DNA of 64,000 bases from Floccularia luteovirens (lineage: Eukaryota > Basidiomycota > Agaricomycetes > Agaricales > Squamanitaceae). The stretch lies in the NCBI GenBank assembly GCA_009739215.1, contig VSJF01000009.1:1178001-1242000 (forward strand), given 5' to 3'. Each line of letters begins with the position of its first letter. Within the stretch, counting starts at the first letter, position 1. This document shows positions 1 to 12,300 of the stretch, one piece after another. The notes under the pieces were generated by a model. That model was given only the letters and a program-made list of their open reading frames with translations. It had not been told where the DNA came from and did no database searches. A program made the position numbers and the translations under genes.

Positions 1-28
1 CCTGTAACAAACGTCTGGACTCTTTCAG

Positions 29-1877
29 CCTACTAGAGCATGATGACGAGCCCTATTGGTCAGTTCTACCTACCTGCTTGTTTCTATGGCACTTTACAGA
101 ACATACTGTCAAATAGTAAACACTGTCATGTGAAGAATTTTGGTACACGCGACCTCCGCCAGGCAAACCTTCCTCAGCGCCAGGAGCGCACCAACTCCCC
201 ACCACCCTCTCCAACACGTTTTTCTTTTTCTCCGCTACGTCAAACTAACACTGGCGCAAATAGCAATGTGCGCAACATCAATCTGCCCCTCCGTCCTTTG
301 CATACTGGAACTGCGCCTTTACTCCGCCCCACACGTTCGCTAACAAGCCCCACCTCACCAACTTTTCAACGCAACACACCAACTCCTCCCTCTGAGTCTC
401 AGTCCATTCCTGAGGAAGAAGAGGGCGAAGTCAAGCGAGGTGAAGATGGCAAGGATGAGAAGGATCAGACACCGGTCTCCAAGCCAACACATACTGGTCG
501 ACCAGGGCTAGGCAACCTGCCACGTACTGTCCCGCTCTCTTTCCCGCTTTCCCGCCCGCGTCATCAGAATTCACAAAGTCTCTCAGCCATCCCTAGTACT
601 TATACAGATAAATCTATTATATATACACCACCGAGGCTTTCGGAGCACCTGGTTCAGAAGAGTAACAGCGCAGCCGCTGCCGTAAATTTGCTTGAACAGG
701 AAGGTCTGAGTCCCCTAGTGCACAATGCAACAGGGGCACGCGCTTCACCGCTGTCCACCATCCCTGCGAACTCAGGCCCACCCTCAAATGTCAATGTGAC
801 ACCTACTGGGACTAGATACGGCTCTGCACTTGGCGGCAGTCTGATACCAACACCAACCGGATCTCCGCGCAAATGGGGTAATGAAACGCCATCGTGTCCC
901 CGATGTTCGCAAAGCGTGTACTTTGCTGAACAGGTGTGTAATTTTTTTTCTTCAACATGTGTTTCCATCGCGCCTTTTGTTGGGGCGAACAACCCTGTTT
1001 GTTTCGATCATACGTTCTTCCCTGTTCAATGGGCTGATTATGAACCTTGCGGTATCACTATCTCCTCCTTTTCCATTCTACTTGCTGTTTTGGTTTTCTT
1101 GGCCGAGTTCCATCTTCGCTTTTTCTTTGCTTCAGTTCTCTCGCGCTCTGAGGATTCTCACGTTCTATCTTTCTCACAACTGCCTCAATTTCCACCTTTT
1201 TCTCGTCTCACGTCTCTACTTGGTGGCAACAAATGTTGACAAGAAAAATGATGTCATACTGTATTTCTCTCCTCTTCATATTCTTTATAATATAATCCAC
1301 AAGTAACTCATCATTTTGAATTGATCAAGGTCAAAGCTGTCGGAAAAACCTTCCACAAGAACTGTCTCCGATGTGTATCCTGTAACACCATCCTAGATTC
1401 GAGCCGATTGAGGGACCACAATGGCGACCCTTATTGTGTTCGATGTTATGGAAAGGTATGTCAAGTTAACTTCCATGACATATATCTTCTTTGGGTTTTC
1501 TCTGTCGGTGTCACAAGCATCGATGTCCTCCCAAAACCCCCCTCCCACTATATTGTAACCCATCGGACTCTCTAGTGGATACCGCTACGCAGAGTCAAAC
1601 AGAGTCAATCCACATGGGCAAAGAGCTTGTCTCTCTATCCTGACTCAGATCATGGGTCCGGCCCGTGGCGTCACCAGTACTGCGGCTTGCGACTTCAGAG
1701 ACTTTGTTTTTTGATTGTACTCTGCGACATCCACATATTTCCCCTTTCCTTTTCCTTTGTGATAACCCATCGCTTTTGGCCATTGATAAAGAACAAACTT
1801 TACTGATACGTATTTGTTTTTAGCAACACGGTCCACAAGGAAGCGGATATGCTTTGCTTGGAAAGGCGGGAGGGTAA
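29..1877 (+). CDS. LIM-domain protein, 5' part outside the window
   Basis: Visible exons are 29-58, 117-933, 1330-1455 and 1824-1877 (TAA), joined in phase across GT-AG introns of 58, 396 and 368 nt. The first two exons encode the end of a LIM domain (PYCKHCHVKNFGTRDLRQANLP-like; the second Cys codon is split by the intron). A Ser/Pro/Thr-rich, partly acidic linker of about 240 residues follows. A complete second LIM domain then starts with CPRC near 897 and is finished by exon 1330-1455: C-x2-C-x17-H-x2-C-x2-C-x2-C-x17-C-x2-C, all eight zinc ligands present. The protein ends with a short Gly-rich tail. LIM domains are zinc-binding protein-interaction modules, usually in cytoskeletal or signalling adaptors. 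The specific role is unknown. Both visible LIM introns are unusually long for this window. The start codon lies upstream of base 1. Confidence 0.85.
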
Positions 1878-2901
1878 TCCCCGATCCCCTTTGCGCATTG
1901 ATTTTTGGAAATAGTTATCGCGACTTTCTAACATATAACTGTATCAAACAGTATTCTCATGATGTTTTGAAACGAATTGTTACGATATTGTATTTTATGA
2001 CGACCAGTAACTTAGTATTTCAGTTTTGTTTTCTTGTCACTATCATTTACCACGTACATAGATCATGTACTTTTTACGGGAAATGACATACCTTTGCGAT
2101 TAATAACTAGACAATTGATTCAACAAACCATAACCGGGGTCTCTAACATACAATTCATAACAACAACAAAGATTGACGTCAATTTGTCAACTATTATAAG
2201 CTTATAAGGATAACATATATTTATAAATATACAGTTTGTCTAAGCCAAAAACGTCAAGAGTACAAAGTACAAAATATGGTATACGCAAACTACAATCCAC
2301 ACCATATCCCGGTCATGTTGGCATAAACAGACTGTTTACACATCTTAAACAAACTAAACAAGAAGCGGCGCATTTAAAGAGGGAGGAGGAGCGACAAACC
2401 AGGCGAGGAAATCAACTTGACCAATATATGCGAAATTGACATTTGATAAGAGATTTAATGTTTCTTCCCGTATATATATATATATGTTAAACGATTGAAA
2501 AGAATTTCAGAAGGTTCTCTGCCCATGGTTACAGTTACAGGCTAGGTATGCGTGAACCTAATCAATTGAAAACTGTTCCCTTTAATAGTTATGGGTAATA
2601 TTGATTTAATAGATCTTACTATACTCGAAGTAGCCGAAACTGTCGCGACAAAAGCTTAACGACAGAAGCTGAGGATAGGGATAGGGACAGGGATAGGTAT
2701 ATGACGATGGACTTTGAGCAAGATAAGACGGTTCAGTTGTCTCTACCCTTAGTTCTCCTTTACTAAACTGCTGATTGTTTGAAATTTATTTATCGATTGT
2801 GACGACACTAAAAATTATTGTATCCACTACTACTGAGCAAACCGCTACTGGTACTTATACAGATCACTAGTATATGATTGGACCAAACCTATTTCTTATT
2901 T
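1878..2901. other. AT-rich intergenic region between convergent genes
   Basis: This stretch separates the 3' ends of the LIM gene (+) and PIH1 (-). It is AT-rich, has a short TA run near 2473 and a degenerate GGGATA-type purine repeat near 2675-2700. No coding region with splice support was seen. It probably holds both 3' UTRs. Confidence 0.5.
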
Positions 2902-5900
2902 TTACAACACAATAACCAATTCTCCTTGACCAACTCTCCACTCCGCCTCCGCGCCATTCACATCAAAATCGCGCTGACGCTTCAACATCAAAACACTTTT
3001 CGATAATCTCTCCAGCTCCGTCTTCTGTACGACGTGCAGTACCCATTGTACTCGCAGTAGCCGCAATCTCTGCATCTGACAGCCCGACGTTGATGTCTAA
3101 TATATTGAACCCGGGAAGTTGGAGTATCACCCGGCGGGCTTCGACGTCGAGAGTCGTTCTCTCGATGTCAGCTTGATCCTGAAGGAGTCGTAATACGACA
3201 ATTTAGAATTTTTATTTTTATTTGATTAAGGATCGACGCACGAAAGCAGGGACGGAAACTATCATTTCCAAGCGATCATCGTCACGCCTTCTCCAGGTCC
3301 ATTCAAGAGGCTTCTCCTTCTCCTTCTCTTTCCCTTTATCTGCTCTTCCAATCGTGTTTTTATCCGATCCCGAAGATTTTTTCAGAATTCCCTTAATATT
3401 ACCCGTCGCATCCACTGTCTTCGACTTACTCACAACCTCACTTTCACCCATCTCTTCAATAAGAGGCTTCTTCCTATCCTTAGCAACCCCCACTTCTGTG
3501 GGCTGCTGCTGCCCTGACAATAATGCACTAGGGATAAAAACCTTTCTGGGAGTAAGCCGTCCCTTGCTAGCAATATTTGGCGTCCCAATCTCACGAGATA
3601 AAACGAGACTGGTCTGGGCTTCTATCCGTTGTAATGCGAGTTCTAGATGTGCGGAATAATTTTTTCAGTTGAATTATTACTATCATCATTTCAAAGCCAA
3701 GAGCAAAAATTCCAAGAAATGAAGGATAAAAAATAAGTGTTGACTTGTTGCTCTGGAAGAGAGCTTCTCGGAATAAACAAAACGGTTTTTTAAGAAAAGA
3801 GAAAAAACCGTCGCGAACATCCAATGTCAAGATATTGCGATATTAACGACGGGGAGCGTACCCGGGGAGCTAGGGAGTAAATCACCATATAAAGTAAAGA
3901 AAAATCCAGACAAATCTGCCAGTTCCGAGATGGGTTATAATTAACCCAAGGTCCCATTATATCGGAGATATCGGAACTGAAAGTAGTTTTTACACTGTTC
4001 CGAGTTTACCCATTTCTCCCCGAGATCTCTCGTTACTTCAGGAAAACATGTTAGGGAAAGGAAAAATAAGTATAGTTTCAAGAACCACCAAACGAAAGTG
4101 ATCAGGGATGGATAAACAGAAAGAAAATAACGAAGGGATGATTTTTCAAAATAAGGTGGAGTTTGTAGAAAAAAGAGTTTGAAGATAACGCATAAAGTTT
4201 GAATTTGAAATCTGACAGTTGCCAAGTATGAGATCATGTAGGCAAAGAACAAGCGAGCAACACATATAATAAGCGAATCAAGAGTCCGATGACTAGCAGC
4301 TTCAGAGTTCAAAGCAACCGGCTAATTAATGAGGAAACAAAGAACAGAAGAACAAGTGGGCCACCGATCATCAGTGGCAGTGCAATCAAATCGTCATTGA
4401 ATGAAATGGGTATGACAGCCATCTCTCCTCCTACACCACCACCGCTACCATAAATATGGGTGGTTTGGTGTATACGGAACCCACATGTTTCGATACCTCA
4501 TGGGTCGACTCATGTCTCCGAGCTCTGAAACATTGAGCATTTCGACTCCAATGAAGCTGAAAACCACATAACGGGATTTAAAAAATCCAGAAAATCCAGA
4601 TGGAGCAATCAAGAACAAACACAAAGTACACCAAAATAATTGAATTCCTTAAAGGCATAAAACGCATGTATGAGAACTTTTTTTAATGTAAGAGGGCGTG
4701 TATATGTCGTCAGCCTGCTCCTGAACAATCTTAATCAACGCGGAGCACTTTGTTGTCCGGGTGCAGTTGTTGACAGGAGAGACCACAGGCGACAGACATT
4801 AAAAGAACGGGGCAGATCCCAAGATCGTTGATCGTGATCATAAACGTCAACGGTAAATCCTGGGATAAAACCAATCATTCCAGATTAACGTAACTGGGTG
4901 GGAAGTCGGAAAAGAAAATAAAGAAAATGGATAGGTCTTGTGCGTGAAACCCCGACGTTAAAATATGAAGTGAATAAGAAATTGAAAATAACAAACGCAA
5001 GAAGAGTTCATAAACAAATCAAAATCAAAATCAAAATCAAAAAAAGGAACGGTAGAAATCAAGCCAAGAGAGTTTAGCCAAGCTCACCTATAATGAACAT
5101 TTTGAACGATTGATCTCGCAGTGTACGCGACTTTACGACAGGATTGAATACACAGTCAAATGTGAGAGCAGCTTTGCCCGCTGGAGAAAAAAAAGTGTCA
5201 TTAGCAAACCATGTAGCTCCAAAAGCTTGTAAGGCATGGATATATGGGAAAGAGCATAGAAGGTATGTTTGACTCATGAGCATGAAAGAAGGAAATGTAA
5301 AAGCAATACAAATGAACAAGTCAAAGGGAGTAATTGTCAAGACTGTCTAGATTGAACAAATGTCAGGTAGCACATTGCGTTGACAATGATCAAAGTTGGA
5401 AGTCAATGTGGGCTTGTTTAATCAAAAAAAACATGAGAGTGGCTATCCTAGCCAACCCTTGGCGCGCGAAAATGTAAGCGTGAATGGATACAAAACCGCG
5501 CATCTATGCTCCATGGAGAGAGATAAGTGATGGGTGACGAAGAGAGGCGTCGGTGATACTTATCACCCACCCTAGCATAGAACGTTCGATTGGTGGCCTC
5601 GGATCAATATCATAGTCACACCCTGTAGACATCATAGGAAATAAGGCGGCACAGGGGAGAGGAAAAGAAATGATGATCCCCGGACAAAGATTAGCGTCAT
5701 CGGACAAGCATCGAGACCACCTGATATCAATCGCACTACTGATTCAGATACGAATCGCCACAATAGCGCCATAGCGGCAATACAGTAAGGTTGATCTACA
5801 GCAGCGCGCATGGAATGGATCGTAAAAGGAGATAGCTGGAGCAAGTGAAGCGAGGAGTGATTGAGTCCCATTGAATGATTGATTTAATCAACAATGAGGA

Positions 5901-6675
5901 AAAGAGAGATTGCATCACTACAAAGCAGCGGCTCAAGCGGAGGCAAGAAGAACGAAAAAGACGTCCAAGCGGTAACTGAATATTGATAGTTACACAAAGA
6001 CTTGAACGTTAGAAATCTCCAAACAAAGATAGTTATGCGAAGCAAAATAGGCAAAATAGTGAGGTGAAAGCGCACAATCGCCATGCTAACAATTGTAAGC
6101 GATAGCGGTAGAAACTCAACGCTCAGAAGTGAAGATAATAAGAATGGGAAAAAAGCAAGTGAACTGATAGAACTAATGTGATATCCTCGTCGCAGGAGGA
6201 AAGTGGCCCAGGAGATAGGCTGCTTGTGATCGGTGACAAGGCGTATTTTAATTACAATTTTTATTTTTGTTATTTTTTATTTCACCAACCGCGACTCTGG
6301 GCCACTACACTCATCCCATCCATGAAAGGAAAAAGAGAATCCCAGAAAGGTAAACAGGGATTACAGCATACCTTTGTCTGTATCTGTCCTTCCTTCGGAT
6401 ACGACGACTGGAACAAACCAGCCAGAAGGATTGTCGTCATCTGTGTCCTCGCCAAGCATCGCGCGTTGGATATCCTCTTCACTACTATCTGGTGGGGCAG
6501 GGACATTCTTGTCCCAAGCAACATTGACAAAAATCTTGAGGGCTTTCGGGATAGCAATGGGTTCGCTACGGGAACCAGGAGTGGAAGGTGCCGGGGAGTA
6601 GAGAGCTGGTTGTAGGTTAGAGGTTTTGATGCAAAAGCCTGCATGGGGTGCAAGGTCGATAGGCACACGAGACAT
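2902..6675 (-). CDS. PIH1: PIH1-domain protein (R2TP co-chaperone subunit)
   Basis: PIH1/Nop17 works with Rvb1-Rvb2 and Tah1 in the R2TP complex, which helps Hsp90 assemble box C/D snoRNPs, RNA polymerases and PIKK kinases. Exons (minus strand): 6675-6372, 5180-5088, 3642-3242, 3178-2902. Phases match at each junction (K-A at 6372/5180, II-E at 5088/3642). The N-terminal PIH domain has AGFCIKT, KIFVNVAW and the acidic-to-GW stretch ending VPVVVSEGRTDTDKA, then FDCVFNP, RTLRDQSFK and ELALQRIEAQTSLVLSREIG. The C-terminal CS-like domain has LDVEARRVILQLPG, KRQRDFDVNGAEAEWRV and a hydrophobic end. The last exon needs a +1 shift between about 3065 and 2990: it is 277 nt where 276 would stay in frame. 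Two introns (1191 and 1445 nt) are far longer than the others here. Expected product about 357 residues. Confidence 0.85.
3643..5087 (-). other. 1445-nt intron of PIH1
   Basis: The donor GTGAGC at 5087 and an acceptor CTAG at 3643 rejoin a split Glu codon inside a conserved motif, so nothing coding is missing between them. No ORF, tRNA or convincing snoRNA was recognised inside. Confidence 0.65.
5181..6371 (-). other. 1191-nt intron of PIH1
   Basis: The donor GTATGC at 6371 and acceptor CTCCAG at 5181 rejoin a split Ala codon in the DTDKAGK motif. The interior shows only short ORFs without support. Confidence 0.65.
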
Positions 6676-7215
6676 GATTGGGACGCTAAAAGTAAGAGGA
6701 ACAATGTTACAACTTTTGAAAAGGTGTGGCGTTACGCATGTGTGATTAAACCTAAAAAATAATGAATTGATGGAAATAATAATAATTAAATAAGAAAATG
6801 ATACAATGAATCTTGATCGGTGGAATCTTGCCATTGACCCTCGATTGAGATGGGGTTTATTGTTCCTTATTGTAACGTGGCTCGGATTTTGAGTTTTGAA
6901 TGCCACCGTCGTCCCGGTGAGCAGGAAAGGTAACAAGTGGACAGAGGTGGCAATCGGAGACGGCCGGTCGGGGGTCGGCAGCAGAGCAGACAGGAAAAGG
7001 TGTAACGTTATCGTTAACACCAAACTTTGACGCTTGTCATACACACACATCCAAGATCCCAAGTCTTTACCAATGTCTAATCCAAATCCTATAAAATCAT
7101 CCTCAAATCCCTTTCGTTTCCGTACAGTTCCCTTCTCTTCTATCTCATCTCACATTTACACTCACACACTTCTCTTTCTACTCTTTTTTACTTCCAAACA
7201 GCTATTCCAGACGAC
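6676..7215. promoter_or_regulatory. Shared divergent promoter region, PIH1 / DAHP synthase
   Basis: About 540 bp separate the start codons of PIH1 (-) and the DAHP synthase gene (+), so both promoters and 5' UTRs must lie here. The part next to the DAHP synthase start is pyrimidine-rich (7130-7200), as often seen before fungal start codons. No specific transcription-factor site can be assigned by eye. Confidence 0.5.
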
Positions 7216-8764
<1,549 letters not shown>

Positions 8765-9399
8765 GCACTTCCTCTGAATGCTTCTACCAATCAAACATAT
8801 AGAAATCGTTAAATCACAACAACTGACTCCCGCACAGGATGGCGGCAAATGTATTTGTTCCTTCTTTTTAACCACCCTCTTTAGCTTAGATTTTGTAATC
8901 CCCTTCCCTTGTCATTCTCCATCTCCGTTCCCCCAACCAATTCCTCTTCAAGCTCCATCTATGTTTGTTCACTCGCCTATCTTGTTTCCTTTCGATCAGG
9001 TTTCATTTTCATTTTCTTCAAACGGAAATCACATCAGCGAGCATTATTTTACATACATCCCTCCCATAGAATACACCTTGTACCGATCTCATAGATATAT
9101 AGTTAATGTCATATGGCTTATCTATCCTCCAATTCATCTTGGAATAAGTTGGCTCTATAAGTTCAAGACTAGTTTTTCTCTTTTTTTTCCAGAATCAGGG
9201 ACACCTAAAAAAACTCGATCCTCGGGAAATTTGGTAAAGTGCCATACCATATGAAGGTTCTATTCGTATTCATGAATGCAACTAATTACATCAAATGCAG
9301 AAATAAATATACAATGCACAATCGAATCTACTTTTTTTTTGCTATGAAGGAATGGTGTGGCGCAGGTCCCGAGTCAAGGAACAATTGATGAAACACCGA
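8765..9399. other. Intergenic region between convergent DAHP synthase and APC1
   Basis: It contains the 3' UTRs of both genes, with long T-rich stretches. No supported coding region was seen. Confidence 0.5.
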
Positions 9400-12300
9400 C
9401 TACCGATCATTCCAAGCTTGCACTATCTCATCCAAACTACGTACAGCCCAACCCGAACCAAGCATTGTAGTCATACGTGTCCCGGTCAACAATAATATTT
9501 CACGGATCCCCACTTCAAGAGCGCGCGATGCCTCGGTACTGATCGTCGTCCTTCCAGCTGCGGAAACACCCTGTCGAGTATTAGTATTACCATCGAATTC
9601 GGGAGCACTGTCAAGTCGTTGTCCTGCTTCAGCGCCAGCATTTATGCATAGGGTATAAGCTTCCTTCTCTAACCCTCTTAATACGGTTAGGACCGTTGAT
9701 ACTGGTACACCTCCACGAACAAGGTACCACGCTAGGTATTCATCCGCACAAGGTTCAATCGCCATCTTCTCCGGCCCGACAAGGTTTCCCCAGCTCAACC
9801 GCGGACGTATAGGAACTTGCTCTCCACACGCATATCGTCCCAGGATAGAAAGGAACGCAGGATGAGATCGTACATACTCCAAACGTGCGTCAAGCGCATG
9901 TAAAGCACCTAGAACCGTGGTATCGCGCACCAGTGGCGCACGCGGTACACCCCCACTTTCACCTGCAAACCGACGATCATAAACCCGTGAATAAAACTCT
10001 GCTGCAAATCGTAAATCTTGTGCTCGCAATCCAAAGTATCTCGATGCTGGCGACATAGTGCGGTATACAAAGAGTGTGAGATGTGTTTGGAGTGTTTCTG
10101 GTTTATCCCGGAGTATACTATCTAGTAGGGCGGCGTAGCAATACGAGCCGAAAACGCGTTCATGTTCGTCTTTCTCATCATCCTCATCGATATCTGTCCC
10201 GATGCGCGCGAGATGGTCTGCAAACGCTAAAAACAACGCGTCATTGGAAAATGATGTGAGGAACTCTGAGAGTTCGCCTGCTGGATGTACGCGTGCATCT
10301 GTTGCTTGAGGGAAATCCAATGTCGCCGCATCACCCGCTGATGAACCAGAGCGCACAAATAAACTGCGACTACCACGAGGGTCTTCTGTATAACTAAGAA
10401 ATGCTGTACGCCTTTTCACGTAAAGGGTCTGGCTCCTCAGTAGTGCTTCTTTGTGACGCGGAATAGTAGCTGTATCGAGGTAGAAAGGCCAGTAACGCGG
10501 TGTGTCGACACGGATAGATAGTAATTTGTCAATGTCCGGGAATAAAGTTGGTGAAATCAGCTGGCTGCGTTCCACTTCCGTTCCTTCCTTCACAGCAATC
10601 TTCATAGGTAGATACACCACCTCGCTCGTATCAATATCCCTTGCGATCAAACAGCGCGGCTCAACAGCAAGAACCCATAGATGTCGAAGTGCTTGTAAGA
10701 AGCTGCGATTATCTGATGAAATATGATGGAATCTCGGGAAGAACGCCGTCACCATGCATGCTATCGCCGCATCAGACGTGCCCAACGTAAACCTCCCACC
10801 TCCTAGGAACAGCAACCCCAATGACATATGAGTTGCAACATGAACGCCATACTTGAATCCATGATGGTACATAGCCTGTTGATACATTCCATAAGCATAT
10901 CGTAGGCGTCGGAGACATGTTATTTCTCCGGTTCCCGCCATCACCATGCTCAATGATATCGAAATCAAGTTCAAGCCATCTCTAACAGCTGACCTCTTGA
11001 TCTTGTGATCGAACGCTGGACCTGTTACGTCAAAGTAAAATAATAATCAATACAAAGGGAATGTATCGCTTTGGTCAAGGTACACTTACCATTTGAATAA
11101 ACTAATCGAGTGAAGAGATCGAAATACCTCACGATCATAACGTATGCTTCCTGCCGAGCGGTACCAGCGTACTTGAGGCCAACCACAAAGCAGCATCCAG
11201 CTAGAATATTGTAATACGCAAGTTCTATCGCATCATCAGTGTGCTTCTGGTTATTTTTCGATCCTGCATCCATAGCTTCCCGCATCGAAGCTGGTATCTG
11301 CGTGACCAACCACTCATTCGTCGGTGAAATCGCATTCCACATGATAAGGGATCTCGCTATCGTCCGAACCAACAAGAAACTGGGTTGTATTCGATTAAGG
11401 GCGAGTACTGTATCCGGGATGGTTAGAATATCCGCTACATCCTGACGTTCTGTACGCAAGTACATCAAACCCAATGCAATGGTAGCAGCCGGGGATGTCA
11501 AGTTGATATCAAAAGATGCATTATTGGTTCCGCCCAGAACGCGCTTTGCATCTCCATGTATAAGCACACTCAACCGTGACAAAATGGTCATATCCGCCGG
11601 TATCGTTGTTCCCTTTCCTAGCATGATCATTCCAAAGGCAAGAGCAGTTGCATACGTGTACGCCTCCCGGTGTTCGTTGCTCAAATCGGGTTGAACCAAG
11701 TCTTTCCTACTGATCTGGTGCAAGCAAACCTCAGCTATGCGTCGATTCTTCGTCCCAAGGTATAGTAACCCGATACCAGCCAATCCAGCAGATTGTGTGA
11801 CAAGGGATACGTTGAGGTCCACATTCGGAGTAGGTAGAAGAGCTGGAGTGTGCACCGCAATCAATTTGGTAACATGCTGGTCACAGTTTCCAACATTAGC
11901 GGCAGCCAGTCCTAGTAAAACGCCAATTGATGTAAGATCATGTTTCGGTGTCAGGTATGCAAAAGTATGCCAAGTCAGCATCTCCTTCAGATGGCCAGTA
12001 AGTCCAAGTCCAAGTAAGAATCCCGCGTGCTCTGGTGTTAAATCGGAAGGCTTGTTAAACGCAATCCATGAACTCTCGACACCTCCAGAGGTAGGTGAAA
12101 TACGCAACCCTGCGGCAACCCCATTGTGGAATTCTCCCCAGCTTTGAGCTTCTGCAGGTATTTTTCCGGGCTCTGGGGTAAAAACGATATTCAGTGGTTG
12201 TATTTTGATGGAAAATTCCAGTTTAGGTATAGCATAAGCCTCCCGGGTAACTGTAGGAACTGATCCAAATGTAAACATAGCTCGTCCATAAGGCAGCGCC

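Noticed and set aside
4298..4372. Box C/D snoRNA candidate on the minus strand in the PIH1 intron (TGATGA ... CTGA about 60 nt apart)
   Set aside because: No terminal stem and no clear C'/D' boxes or guide; boxes this short occur by chance.
6361..7062. 233-codon minus-strand open frame as the full PIH1 N-terminus
   Set aside because: Only the part from Met at 6675 resembles PIH1; the upstream 129 codons are promoter sequence in an accidentally open frame.
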